15,763 nucleotides of DNA, from positions 1 to 15,763 of the forward strand of contig JALFRH010000199.1 of NCBI GenBank assembly GCA_022785155.1, read 5' to 3'. Below are positions 1 through 7,369 of this stretch, piece by piece. Position 1 is the stretch's first letter; each line of letters starts with the position of its first letter. The position numbers and the translations under genes were made by a program. The notes below the pieces were generated by a model. The model made no database searches, was not told where the DNA came from, and saw nothing but the letters and a program-made list of their open reading frames with translations. Source of the DNA: Spirochaetales bacterium (lineage in GTDB: Bacteria; Spirochaetota; Spirochaetia; Sphaerochaetales; Sphaerochaetaceae).

Positions 1-324
1 CAGACAGTTGCATCTGTAGGTAACCCAGGGGATACACAGAAGTATGATGTAAAAGCCCTTGTCATCGGTACAAAGACAAAGGTTCCAGGATTGGAAGATG
101 TTCCTAACTTTGCTGAACTTGGTATGGACTTTGCTCTTGATGAAATTTCAATGTGGAGAGGTTATGCTGTAAAGAAGGGTACTCCGGCTTCCATGATAGA
201 ATGGTTCCAGGATATATGCGACAAAGTGTCTGCAGGGTTTATCCAGAGGCCTCTTACAGTAATACTGTTCCTGCTTTCGATTGTAGCAATTCATCGGTCC
301 AAAACTGAAAGAGAGAAAGAATAG
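1..324 (+). pseudogene. TctC-type solute receptor 3' part, apparently fused in frame to the TctA C-terminus (5' end outside window)
   Basis: The reading frame is open from base 1 to the TAA at 322-324, so the gene begins upstream of the window. The first ~77 visible residues match the C-terminal half of tripartite tricarboxylate transporter receptors (TctC/Bug): a 'DVPNFAELG' segment, then 'MWRGYAVKKGTP', the family's usual W-R-G...KGTP region, and a following helix. At about base 230 the match stops. The last ~29 residues read 'GFIQRPLTVILFLLS' plus a short basic tail, which is how the large membrane subunit TctA normally ends (F-x-x-RP-x-x-x-hydrophobic). The parsimonious reading is an in-frame deletion removing the end of tctC, a tctB and most of tctA, leaving a chimera that should not transport. 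A novel natural fusion or a misassembly are alternatives. The family assignment of the first part is firm; the TctA origin of the tail is inferred from a short motif. Confidence 0.6.
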
Positions 325-670
325 AAGAGATTGATGATTCTCTCAGCCGTCTGCGGGGCATTATTCATTCTGATTTTATTCTTTTTTCATTGTGTCGTAG
401 CACCTTGATGTGTAGGGGAATGACAAGAAGTGTTTCTTCTCTTGGGACTGTGGTGAGCATATCATTGTAACTGACAAGGCGTTAAATACAGTGGAGAGTG
501 CAGGTGGATCTTTATCAAAAACCATTTCCTGATTGTTTATATCTGCACTTAAGCCAAAAGAGCTATAAAACCTTCCATTTTCTCTTTTCATATTTACATT
601 CTTGGTACATTATATTTCGAAACATGTGTAAAGAAATAACTCTTTATGATGACAGGAAAGAAGGAAAGAG
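325..670. other. Intergenic stretch, no convincing gene
   Basis: These 346 bases separate the Tct remnant from the acetyltransferase gene. A 71-codon minus-strand frame (591 to 376) exists, but it has no Shine-Dalgarno site and matches no family I recognise. No terminator hairpin with a T-run is visible after the Tct remnant. The last ~70 bases are AT-rich and presumably carry the promoter of the downstream gene, but I cannot place -35/-10 boxes with confidence. It may be decayed coding sequence left from the deletion suspected upstream. Confidence 0.4.
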
Positions 671-1219
671 ATGATTTATTACAAAGAATACACTTTATCC
701 GACCAAAGGACTTTGGTGGTAAGAAATGGAGAGAAAGAAGACGGCGAAGCTGTTTTAAGGAACTTTGTTGAAACCCATGGTGAAAGCGACTTTCTTCTTA
801 CTTACCCGGAAGAGTGTACTTTCACTCCTGAAAAAGAGGGGATGTACATGGAAAGGGAAAAGAAGGAGGAAAGGGAAGCCCAGCTGGTGGCCCTATTGGA
901 AGGAAAGATAGTAGGAAGCGCAGGAGTGGAGTCCATAGGGAACAGGATGAAAATAAAGCATAGATGCTCCTTCGGCGTTTCAGTCAGCAAGGCCTATTGG
1001 GGGATGGGAATTGGCAAGGCCCTTACTCTTTCTTCCATTGAATGCGCAAAAAATGCTGGATACTCCCAAATGGAGCTGGAAGTGGTGAAAGACAACTACA
1101 AGGCCATTTCTTTGTATGAAAAACTAGGGTTCGTGAAGTATGGAGAGAATGAAAAGGGATTTCTAAACCGGGAAGGAAAATATCAGTCTTTGGTTTTGAT
1201 GAAGCTTGATTTGGAATAA
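671..1219 (+). CDS. GNAT-family N-acetyltransferase
   Basis: A 182-residue cytoplasmic protein with the GNAT fold, expected to transfer an acetyl group from acetyl-CoA to an amine. The acetyl-CoA pyrophosphate-binding motif A is visible at residues 103-117, with 'YWGMGIGKAL' supplying the (R/Q)xxGxG/A-like loop. Motif B is at 142-153 (N142, then Y149-EKLGF), typical of the RimI/YhhY-like group that acts on small molecules or protein N-termini. Residues 50-75 form a charged Glu/Lys-rich segment before the central strands. The ATG at 671 is preceded by the purine-rich 'GGAAAGAAGGAAAGAG', which supports this start. The kinase gene follows after 72 bases, so co-transcription is possible. The substrate cannot be told from the sequence. 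Confidence 0.9.
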   Translation: MIYYKEYTLSDQRTLVVRNGEKEDGEAVLRNFVETHGESDFLLTYPEECTFTPEKEGMYMEREKKEEREAQLVALLEGKIVGSAGVESIGNRMKIKHRCSFGVSVSKAYWGMGIGKALTLSSIECAKNAGYSQMELEVVKDNYKAISLYEKLGFVKYGENEKGFLNREGKYQSLVLMKLDLE

Positions 1220-1291
1220 GAGAAGGAAGATTTACTATATTTCTATAGGAATCAGAGCCCTGTTTTTGGTATATTCTACCTGAGGTGGAAT

Positions 1292-2191
1292 ATGGAAAAG
1301 ACACTTGTCATCGGCTCTTGCACAGTAGATATTGTAATACCTACACCTAGGCTCCCTTCTACAACAGATTCAATCAACTCCGGTGTCCATCACTATGCCT
1401 TGGGTGGATGCGCATATAACGTATCACAGATGCAGAGGCTGCTGTCTGTACCATATCTCCATGGTGTGACAATAGGAAGCGGTATCTATGGCGACTTTGT
1501 CAAGAAGGAGCTGAAGGAAAAGGGTATTCCCGTTTTCCGCACCTCTAAGGAGCCCCATGGCGCCTGTATCTGCCTGGTAGAGGAAAGCGGAGAGAGAAGT
1601 TTCATTGCATACCACGGCATCGAGTATAAGTTTGATAGGGCGTGGTTCAAGACAATTGATCTAAAACAGTTTTCCTCCGTATATCTCTGTGGCTTGGAGC
1701 TTGAAGAAGATACCGGGGAAGAGATCGTATTATTCTTGGAGGAAAACAACTTTAAGAACATATATTTTGCTCCCGGTCCAAGACTTCTGACAATAAAGAA
1801 AAGCTTTGTAGACCGTATCTTCGCCCTTAAGCCCATTATTCATCTAAACGACCAGGAGCTTGTAAGTTATACAAAAGATTCGGACTTGAAGAGGGCAATG
1901 AGAACTCTCCAGGCTATGACAGGTAACGATGTAATAGTCACCATGGGAAAGGATGGCGCCATGATAGCCCATGGGGATGAAACGATCTATGAAGAGAGCA
2001 GGGAATCAGAGGTGGTGGACTCCATAGGTGCAGGTGATTGCCACCTTGGCACCTACATCGCCTTTAGAAATATGGGGAAAGAAAGAAGGGAGGCCTTGAA
2101 GAAAGCCAACCTCTTTGCCTCAGAGGTCGTCAGGCATGAAGGCCCAACACTGACGAGAGATGATGTAGAGAGACTACTGCTGTCGGATTGA
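1292..2191 (+). CDS. PfkB-family carbohydrate (ribokinase-like) kinase
   Basis: A 299-residue cytoplasmic kinase of the ribokinase/PfkB superfamily, which phosphorylates sugars or nucleosides using ATP. The N-terminal sugar-binding region has the family pattern G-G-x-x-x-N at 38-43 ('GGCAYNVS'). The C-terminal signature 'DSIGAGDCHLGTYI' (243-256) contains the anion hole GAG and the catalytic base Asp249. A 'DVIVTMGKDGAMI' strand-turn (213-225) precedes it, as in family members. Length is normal. The start is supported by 'GAGGTGG' a few bases upstream of the ATG. It lies between the acetyltransferase gene and the ABC importer, on the same strand but separated from the importer by 288 AT-rich bases with their own promoter, so it is probably transcribed separately. 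Substrate is unknown; fructose-, ribo- and nucleoside kinases are all possible. Confidence 0.9.
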   Translation: MEKTLVIGSCTVDIVIPTPRLPSTTDSINSGVHHYALGGCAYNVSQMQRLLSVPYLHGVTIGSGIYGDFVKKELKEKGIPVFRTSKEPHGACICLVEESGERSFIAYHGIEYKFDRAWFKTIDLKQFSSVYLCGLELEEDTGEEIVLFLEENNFKNIYFAPGPRLLTIKKSFVDRIFALKPIIHLNDQELVSYTKDSDLKRAMRTLQAMTGNDVIVTMGKDGAMIAHGDETIYEESRESEVVDSIGAGDCHLGTYIAFRNMGKERREALKKANLFASEVVRHEGPTLTRDDVERLLLSD

Positions 2192-2280
2192 GTATTTGAT
2201 TCTCCAGTTTTTTCGACTGTTTTCTAATGAGAATTAAAAAAACAATTGGTGGAAAAAGAAGAACATAAACTCTTTGATGC

Positions 2281-2310
2281 TTGATAGCAAATATTATCAA
2301 ATGTTATAAA
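2281..2310 (+). promoter_or_regulatory. Candidate sigma70 promoter of the ABC importer operon
   Basis: A -35-like TTGATA (2281-2286) and a -10-like TATAAA (2305-2310) are separated by 18 bases, and the -10 box carries an extended TGn motif (2302-2304). Transcription would start near 2317, giving a leader of about 160 bases before the ATPase gene. A second weaker pair, TTGATA at 2365-2370 and TTATAT at 2389-2394, has the same spacing and could be an alternative. The whole 2260-2479 region is very AT-rich, so chance matches are a real risk. Confidence 0.45.
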
Positions 2311-2314
2311 TAAC
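2281..2314. promoter_or_regulatory. Possible operator: palindromes overlapping the importer promoter
   Basis: TTGATA (2281-2286) and TATCAA (2295-2300) form an inverted repeat across the putative -35 box. A second palindrome, GTTAT-AA-ATAAC (2303-2314), covers the putative -10 box. Further TTGAT/ATCAA half-sites occur at 2274, 2318 and 2365. A repressor bound here would block the promoter; the neighbouring DeoR-type regulator is the obvious candidate. The same palindromes are not evident in that regulator's own upstream region, so the link is inference. Confidence 0.3.
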
Positions 2315-2479
2315 AAAATCAATGGATAATAACAATAATATTTATTATGTAAATTGTTGAATTTTTGATAATTTTAAGCTTAAAGATGTTATATATGGAA
2401 TATTAATCGCCTTGATTTACTATATTTATTTTGTTACTTTCTCATAAAAATAAAAGAAAATAACAAAGCGGAAATAAAT

Positions 2480-3643
2480 ATGGCTTCAATTACAATGAAA
2501 AACCTCACAAAGATATATGAAGAAAGAGAGGTTGGGTTCTTTAAAAAAAAGAAAGAGGAAAAAAGAAAGGATGTAGTTGCAGTCAAAGACTTTTCCATGG
2601 AGATAAAGGATAGGGAGTTTGTTGTTCTCCTTGGTCCCTCAGGTTGTGGAAAATCCACAACGCTGAGGATGATTGCAGGTTTGGAAGAAATAGACAGGGG
2701 AGAACTCTATATAGACGATGTCCTCGTAAACGACACTGAGAGCAAAGACAGGGATGTGGCCATGGTGTTCCAGAACTATGCTCTTTATCCCCATATGACA
2801 GTCTTCGACAATATGGCCTTTGCCATAAAGAAGCGCCTTAAAGATAAAGCTGAAGTAACAAGAAAGGTAAAGGAAGCTGCTGAAATTCTTGGCCTTTCCC
2901 AGTATTTGGACCGTAGGCCAAGGGAGCTCTCTGGGGGACAGAGGCAGAGGGTGGCCATAGGGCGGGCCATTGTGAGAAATCCCAAAGTCATGCTTATGGA
3001 CGAGCCTCTATCAAATTTGGACGCAAAGCTACGTAATCAAATGAGGTCCGAGCTTTTGAAGCTCCGTAAGAGAATTGACGCTACCTTTGTATATGTAACC
3101 CATGACCAGACTGAGGCCATGACCCTTGGAGATAGAGTGGTGGTGATGAAGGATGGCTCTATTATGCAGATAGGCACACCTGACGAAATATACTCCAATC
3201 CAAGGAACATATTCGTGGCCACCTTTATCGGTAACCCGGAGATGAATATATTTCCTGTGTCAGCCTACAGAAAAGATCAGGGCTTCTTCATCAGTCTCTT
3301 TGGAAAAGAACTGGAATTGGGGAAAGAGTATTCAGACATCCTGGAAAAGAGAAATGAGAGCTTTATTCCCTTGAAACTGGGAATAAGGCCTGAGTATATA
3401 ACTCTGGAAGAACAAGGGTTATTCAGCGCCGAAATAACTATTGCAGAGTATACAGGTAACAGTGTCTGCGTCCATATGGTGGAAGACGGTGTGGAAATAG
3501 TTGCTTTGGAAGAAGAGAGAAGACGGGTGGAGAAAGTATATACACCGGAGTCTAAGATAGGTTTTTCCTTTTCCCTATCCGATTCTTTGCTTTTTTATAG
3601 CGAGAGCGGAATGAATATTCAATTTGGAGAAGAAAATGAGTAG
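2480..3643 (+). CDS. ugpC: ABC importer ATPase, UgpC/MsmK/MalK type
   Basis: A 387-residue ATP-hydrolysing subunit of a carbohydrate-uptake ABC transporter, bound to the cytoplasmic face of the permease pair. Visible motifs in order: Walker A 'GPSGCGKST' (52-60), Q-loop 'QNYALYPHM' around Gln98, signature 'LSGGQRQR' (150-157), Walker B 'VMLMDEP' (170-176), D-loop 'SNLDAKL', and H-loop His208 ('VTHDQTEAMTL'). The C-terminal ~140 residues fit the TOBE/regulatory domain of the MalK group. An unusual Lys/Glu-rich insertion at about residues 14-31 lies between the first strand and Walker A; its coding sequence contains a run of eight A (2543-2550). The ATG at 2480 has only a weak 'GCGGAAA' ribosome site. 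The stop overlaps the start of the next gene by 8 bases. The ugpC name rests on family and context; MsmK-like ATPases can serve several importers. Confidence 0.88.
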   Translation: MASITMKNLTKIYEEREVGFFKKKKEEKRKDVVAVKDFSMEIKDREFVVLLGPSGCGKSTTLRMIAGLEEIDRGELYIDDVLVNDTESKDRDVAMVFQNYALYPHMTVFDNMAFAIKKRLKDKAEVTRKVKEAAEILGLSQYLDRRPRELSGGQRQRVAIGRAIVRNPKVMLMDEPLSNLDAKLRNQMRSELLKLRKRIDATFVYVTHDQTEAMTLGDRVVVMKDGSIMQIGTPDEIYSNPRNIFVATFIGNPEMNIFPVSAYRKDQGFFISLFGKELELGKEYSDILEKRNESFIPLKLGIRPEYITLEEQGLFSAEITIAEYTGNSVCVHMVEDGVEIVALEEERRRVEKVYTPESKIGFSFSLSDSLLFYSESGMNIQFGEENE

Positions 3644-4526
3644 GGAAGGAAGATCTGCAAAAAGAAGAAGAGAGGGAAGAAGAGTATTCTTTCTCCTTCT
3701 TCCAATTATGGTTTTTGCCATTGCCTTTATATATTTCCCCTTTATCAGGACAATTATAAATGCCTTTTCAAGGGTAAACTCCAAGGGAATCATAAAAGGC
3801 TTTGCAGGTTTGGAGAACTTTATTTACACATACTCCCGCAAGGACTTCCTCCCTGCACTGAAGCATACACTGATAATCGCCATTTTCAATGTTCCGATTA
3901 CACTCGTAATCACCCTTACCTTGGCTTTACTTTCCCAGAAGAGAAGAAGACTGAGTGCAGTATATGAGACGATGTTCACCCTTCCCATGTCGGTCTCCAT
4001 GTCCGCTGCTTGTATGATATTCAAGTCAATGTTCAGTCCATCAGTAGGTTTCATAAACTACTTTTTCTCCCTGAAACTGGGATGGTTCGAGAGTACTGAG
4101 ACAGCTCTCGCTGCATGTATAATCCTTACTGTGTGGATGGGTATAGGTTTTGATTACCTTTTGTTGCTTTCCGCATTGAGGGGAATACCGAAAAGCGTCA
4201 TGGAAGCCACGGAGGTTGATGGTATATCTCTTTGGAGGAAGATATTCCTGGTGGAGATTCCTCTTATATCCCCCACCATCTTCTATATCTTCTGTACCAA
4301 TTTGGTGCTATGTATGATGACGTCCGCCCCTATGATCATAATCATGGGGGTAAGCCCTGAGTCCTCTGCAACCAATACATTGATGTCCATGATGTATCAA
4401 TCAGGATTCTCCAGCTCAGATTATGGCTTGGCTGCAGTCTTGAGTCTTACAGCCTTTATTCTGACTCTTCTCTTTACAATACTATCCTTTGTTGCAGAAA
4501 AAAGGAGGGTGCATTATGAAGCGTAA
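3636..4526 (+). CDS. ugpA: ABC sugar/glycerol-phosphate permease, UgpA/MalF type
   Basis: An inner-membrane permease subunit of about 296 residues. A basic N-terminus (SREGRSAKRRREGRR) precedes the first membrane helix ('VFFLLLPIMVFAIAFIYF'), and several further hydrophobic segments follow. The EAA loop that docks the ATPase is visible from about residue 190 ('EATEVDGISLWRKIFLVEIP'). I chose the ATG at 3636 rather than a TTG 12 bases upstream, because 'TTGGAG' then sits at proper ribosome-site spacing and the gene overlaps the ATPase stop by 8 bases, which suggests translational coupling. It is the first of two permeases and would form a heterodimer with the next gene product. UgpA, MsmF and LacF families look alike at this level, so the substrate is open. 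Confidence 0.85.
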   Translation: MSREGRSAKRRREGRRVFFLLLPIMVFAIAFIYFPFIRTIINAFSRVNSKGIIKGFAGLENFIYTYSRKDFLPALKHTLIIAIFNVPITLVITLTLALLSQKRRRLSAVYETMFTLPMSVSMSAACMIFKSMFSPSVGFINYFFSLKLGWFESTETALAACIILTVWMGIGFDYLLLLSALRGIPKSVMEATEVDGISLWRKIFLVEIPLISPTIFYIFCTNLVLCMMTSAPMIIIMGVSPESSATNTLMSMMYQSGFSSSDYGLAAVLSLTAFILTLLFTILSFVAEKRRVHYEA

Positions 4527-5349
4527 AAAGATAGATTTTATAATGGATATAATCGTTACAACTGTGGCTCTTATCCTGGGTTTTATAATAGTATTCCCTC
4601 TAATCTACTGTTTTCTTTCTTCCTTCAAGACGGCTTCTGAGTTTTTGGAACCAAAACTATTTCCCTCTTCCTTCAAGTATCTTGAAAACTTCAAGAATGC
4701 CCTTGAAAGAGGAAACCTGGTGAGATATACCCTGAACTCCTTTATTATAGCGTTCTTTGGCTCTGCAACAAGAATGGTACTCTCTATTCTTGCCGCCTAT
4801 GCCTTCACGTTCTACAACTTCAAAGGCAAGAACTTCTTTTTCTTCATGATACTGGGGACAATGATGATTCCAGGAGACGTACTCTTGGTCACCAACTATC
4901 TTACGGTGTCAAAACTCCATTTGTTGAATACCTATCTTGGAGTAATGGTGGTTTCCTTTGTCTCTGCTTCACAAATGTTTATGTTGAGGCAGCGCTTCAA
5001 GTCAATCCCAAAGGATATGAGGGAGGCTTCAAGCATGGATGGGTATGGGGACCTGTGGTTTATATGGAAGGTGCTCCTTCCCTTGTCGAAACCAGTGGTC
5101 ACAACCCTCTTTATCCAAGGCTTCATAAATCTTTGGAATGCATATCTATGGCCACTTATCACTACGGCCTCTTCGCCGGAAATGAGGACTGTAATGGTAG
5201 GCATTACACGCCTTAACAGCTGGGAGGATGAAAACTACCAGCTGGTTATGGCCGGTGTCTGTATTTCACTTATCCCTTCCTTTATTCTTTTCTTTATTAT
5301 GAGAAGGAATATGAAGAAGGGAGGTCTGGATGGATCCTTAGTCGGTTAA
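4516..5349 (+). CDS. ugpE: ABC sugar/glycerol-phosphate permease, UgpE/MalG type
   Basis: A 277-residue inner-membrane permease, partner of the preceding protein. It opens with 'MKRKKIDFIMDIIVTTVAL' into the first helix and then 'VFPLIYCFLSSFKTASEF', the standard opening of the MalG/UgpE branch. The EAA loop begins near Glu170 ('REASSMDGYGDLWFIWKVLL'), and the C-terminus 'RRNMKKGGLDGSLVG' is close to the family's usual GxxxGAVKG-like ending. The start at 4516 has an excellent 'AAAGGAGGG' ribosome site and overlaps the upstream gene by 11 bases. A TTG further upstream is a less likely start. The solute-binding protein gene follows after 13 bases. Same operon; substrate unproven. Confidence 0.86.
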   Translation: MKRKKIDFIMDIIVTTVALILGFIIVFPLIYCFLSSFKTASEFLEPKLFPSSFKYLENFKNALERGNLVRYTLNSFIIAFFGSATRMVLSILAAYAFTFYNFKGKNFFFFMILGTMMIPGDVLLVTNYLTVSKLHLLNTYLGVMVVSFVSASQMFMLRQRFKSIPKDMREASSMDGYGDLWFIWKVLLPLSKPVVTTLFIQGFINLWNAYLWPLITTASSPEMRTVMVGITRLNSWEDENYQLVMAGVCISLIPSFILFFIMRRNMKKGGLDGSLVG

Positions 5350-5362
5350 GTTGGAGGATATT

Positions 5363-6700
5363 ATGAAAAGACTATTAGCCGTTTTTATGCTTTTTTCCCT
5401 TTCATTCTCTCTTCTTTTTGCCAGTGGCTCAAAAGAAGCTTCTGAGACGAAGACAACTCTATTGGGAGAAGAACCTGTCACCATCGTGTTCTGGCACTGT
5501 GCTTCCGATGAGAGTGGTGTGTTGATGGATAAATTTATTGACACCTTCAATAAAGAAAATCCATACAAAATTACTGTCAAAGGCATATACCAAGGACAGT
5601 ACAGCGATGCTACTACGCTTATGAAGACCATCATAAGTGCTGAAAACTATAGTGAACTGCCGGATGTCATGCAGATGGATGCTACAGGCAAGGTGGATTA
5701 CTTTTCTTCGGGACGTGCCTTGACTGCCTCCGATGCTTTTGCCTCCTATGGCGATATTTCCTCTTCCTATATTCCTGTTGCACTTTCCAACTGGGAATAT
5801 CAGGGAGTGGTCTTAGGCCTTCCTTTCGCTCTTTCAACAACAATCACTTTCTATAATAAAGATATGCTGGAAGCTGCAGGTTGGGATAAAGCCCCTGAGA
5901 CTTTCCAGGATATCATAGAGCTCAAAAGAGATATGGAGAAGGCAGGAATTGAAGCAGCTTCCTACGGTATTGTCCCCAATACTCCTTTACTTGCCAACTG
6001 GCTTGGCCAGATGGGCTCTTATGTAGTGAACAATAAAAACGGAAGTGAAAGTATGGCTACAGAGCTTTCCTGCGTAGAGAACGGAAAGCTTGAAGAGTTC
6101 CTTGGATTATGGAAGAACCTATATGAAGAGGGTGGAGTGGAGAACAAGAGTCTTTCCACAAACCAGTTCGTAAACGGCGAAGTTGCAGTCTTCACTTCCT
6201 CGTCATCCAATGTCTCATCTGTCCTGGAGAAGGTTGGAGATAAGTTTACCGTAGGTACAAGTACATTTATAAAGGTAAACGACGAAGCTGAATATGGAGC
6301 GACGGTTTCTGGCTCGTGTCTTGTTATGTTCGACAGCAAGGACGAACTGAAGAAGCTGGCTTCCTGGGAGTTTATAAAGTATCTGACAGGAAAGGAAGTG
6401 CAATCTGAGTTCGCCATTTCCACAGGTTATATTCCTTCTTCCCTGGAGGCTTTGGAGAGCGATGAATACAAAGCACAGCTGGAAGAGAACCCCCAATATA
6501 GGATTGCTCCTATGCAGTTATTGTCTACACCATCTGAAATGAAGAGCGTGACAGTGGGGCCAAGTGCAGACTTCTACTACGCTATTATGAACGGCACTTC
6601 CGATATGCTGAAAAACAATGTTGATCCCAAGAAGGCGGCTGAAGATCTCGCTTCCTCCCTCCAGGCTCTCTTGGATCAATATAAGAGAAATAACATCTAA
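5363..6700 (+). CDS. ugpB: ABC extracellular solute-binding protein family 1 (UgpB-like)
   Basis: A 445-residue periplasmic binding protein that should deliver substrate to the permease pair just upstream. Residues 1-20 are a signal peptide (basic start, hydrophobic core, 'SLLFA' before 'SGSKEAS'). There is no Cys near the cleavage site, so it is not a classical lipoprotein; the SGSKE-type mature N-terminus is common in spirochaete binding proteins. The mature part shows family-1 landmarks: 'EPVTIVFWH' first strand, 'GLPFALSTTITFYNKDMLE' hinge region, and 'KYLTGKEVQSEFAISTGYIP', similar to the K-x-L-x-S...x-x-S-GYIP region of UgpB-like proteins. ATG 5363 is preceded by 'TTGGAGGATATT'. Glycerol-3-phosphate or a glycerophosphodiester is a reasonable substrate given the nearby phosphodiesterase, but oligosaccharides cannot be excluded. 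Confidence 0.85.
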   Translation: MKRLLAVFMLFSLSFSLLFASGSKEASETKTTLLGEEPVTIVFWHCASDESGVLMDKFIDTFNKENPYKITVKGIYQGQYSDATTLMKTIISAENYSELPDVMQMDATGKVDYFSSGRALTASDAFASYGDISSSYIPVALSNWEYQGVVLGLPFALSTTITFYNKDMLEAAGWDKAPETFQDIIELKRDMEKAGIEAASYGIVPNTPLLANWLGQMGSYVVNNKNGSESMATELSCVENGKLEEFLGLWKNLYEEGGVENKSLSTNQFVNGEVAVFTSSSSNVSSVLEKVGDKFTVGTSTFIKVNDEAEYGATVSGSCLVMFDSKDELKKLASWEFIKYLTGKEVQSEFAISTGYIPSSLEALESDEYKAQLEENPQYRIAPMQLLSTPSEMKSVTVGPSADFYYAIMNGTSDMLKNNVDPKKAAEDLASSLQALLDQYKRNNI

Positions 6701-6708
6701 GGTTTTCC

Positions 6709-6730
6709 AGGTCTCTCCATTGGGGGGCCT
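6709..6730 (+). terminator. Hairpin after the importer operon, weak terminator candidate
   Basis: AGGTCTCTC (6709-6717) pairs with GGGGGGCCT (6722-6730) through a 4-base loop. The nine pairs include three G-U, and the hairpin starts 9 bases after the solute-binding protein stop. It is well placed to end or stabilise the operon transcript, but no T-run follows, so it is not a standard intrinsic terminator. Confidence 0.4.
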
Positions 6731-6808
6731 CGCTTAGTAATGTATGTATTGAATGGGATTGCCTTTTTCAGTGTTGCATTAAAAAACTTAATATAGGAAT
6801 ATAAAGTA

Positions 6809-7369
6809 ATGAAGACCCCTCTTTCCTATCAGGTGACACCTAATGACTCAGCTCCTGTGGCTATAATAAATGCCCTATCCAATCTATATGAAAGGGAGGA
6901 GCTGGACTCATATTTGATTGAAGGTATTTATACTCTCTCTTATAACCTTTTGGTGTCAAAAGAATGTAATGGCACTGAGGGTATCTGCCACATTTCCCGT
7001 TTTTTGGAGCGTGAAATGAAAGGGATGGGCTTGGCTGTGAAGTATTTGTGTTCCCATGAAGTCTTTCTCGGCCCGGGGTGTAGCCTATATAGGACCTTGG
7101 TCAACGGTGGAAAGGCAGTCGCCAAAATCTTTTCCAAAGACGGAGTTAGATATATTACAATTACGTCGCTGACAAACGATTATCTCTATTATTTCGATCC
7201 TTATTATGGAACTGAATGTGTCGAAGACATAGAAATCTTGACCCATATGCCCTTTCTGGCCAATAAAAGGATCAAAATGTCAAATCTGAGCCAAGTAGCC
7301 TCAGCCCACGTAAAGGGAATCAAGCAGGAAGAGAAGGAACTTGTTCTCTTTGAAAGAGTCAGACAATAA
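6809..7369 (+). CDS. C39-like papain-fold domain protein, catalytic Cys and His apparently lost
   Basis: A 186-residue protein without signal peptide or membrane helix. Its N-terminus 'YQVTPNDSAPVAIINAL' follows the peptidase C39-like (papain-like) pattern YQxTxxDCGPxxxxNAL, and the next ~30 residues ('LYEREELDSYLIEGIYTLS') also match that group. Ser14 sits where the nucleophilic Cys belongs. Near the C-terminal half, 'DGVRYITITSLTNDYLYYFDPYYG' matches the usual DGxHYxxxxG...xxFDPYY stretch, with Arg114 in place of the His; Asp130 of DPYY is kept. It is therefore probably a non-proteolytic relative or a decaying enzyme. The frame is intact and the start has an AGGA site. It follows the importer operon and overlaps the convergent regulator by 11 bases. 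Family recognition is from memory of the pattern; function is unknown. Confidence 0.6.
   Translation: MKTPLSYQVTPNDSAPVAIINALSNLYEREELDSYLIEGIYTLSYNLLVSKECNGTEGICHISRFLEREMKGMGLAVKYLCSHEVFLGPGCSLYRTLVNGGKAVAKIFSKDGVRYITITSLTNDYLYYFDPYYGTECVEDIEILTHMPFLANKRIKMSNLSQVASAHVKGIKQEEKELVLFERVRQ

Noticed and set aside
376..591. 71-codon minus-strand frame in the gap before the acetyltransferase gene
   Set aside because: No ribosome site upstream of its ATG and no family resemblance; treated as chance or decayed sequence.
3624..3635. Upstream TTG starts for the first permease (and similar TTG starts at 4489, 5351 and 12123)
   Set aside because: In the 3624, 5351 and 12123 cases the TTG belongs to the TTGGAG ribosome site of the ATG 12 bases downstream; at 4489 the AAAGGAGGG site favours the ATG at 4516.
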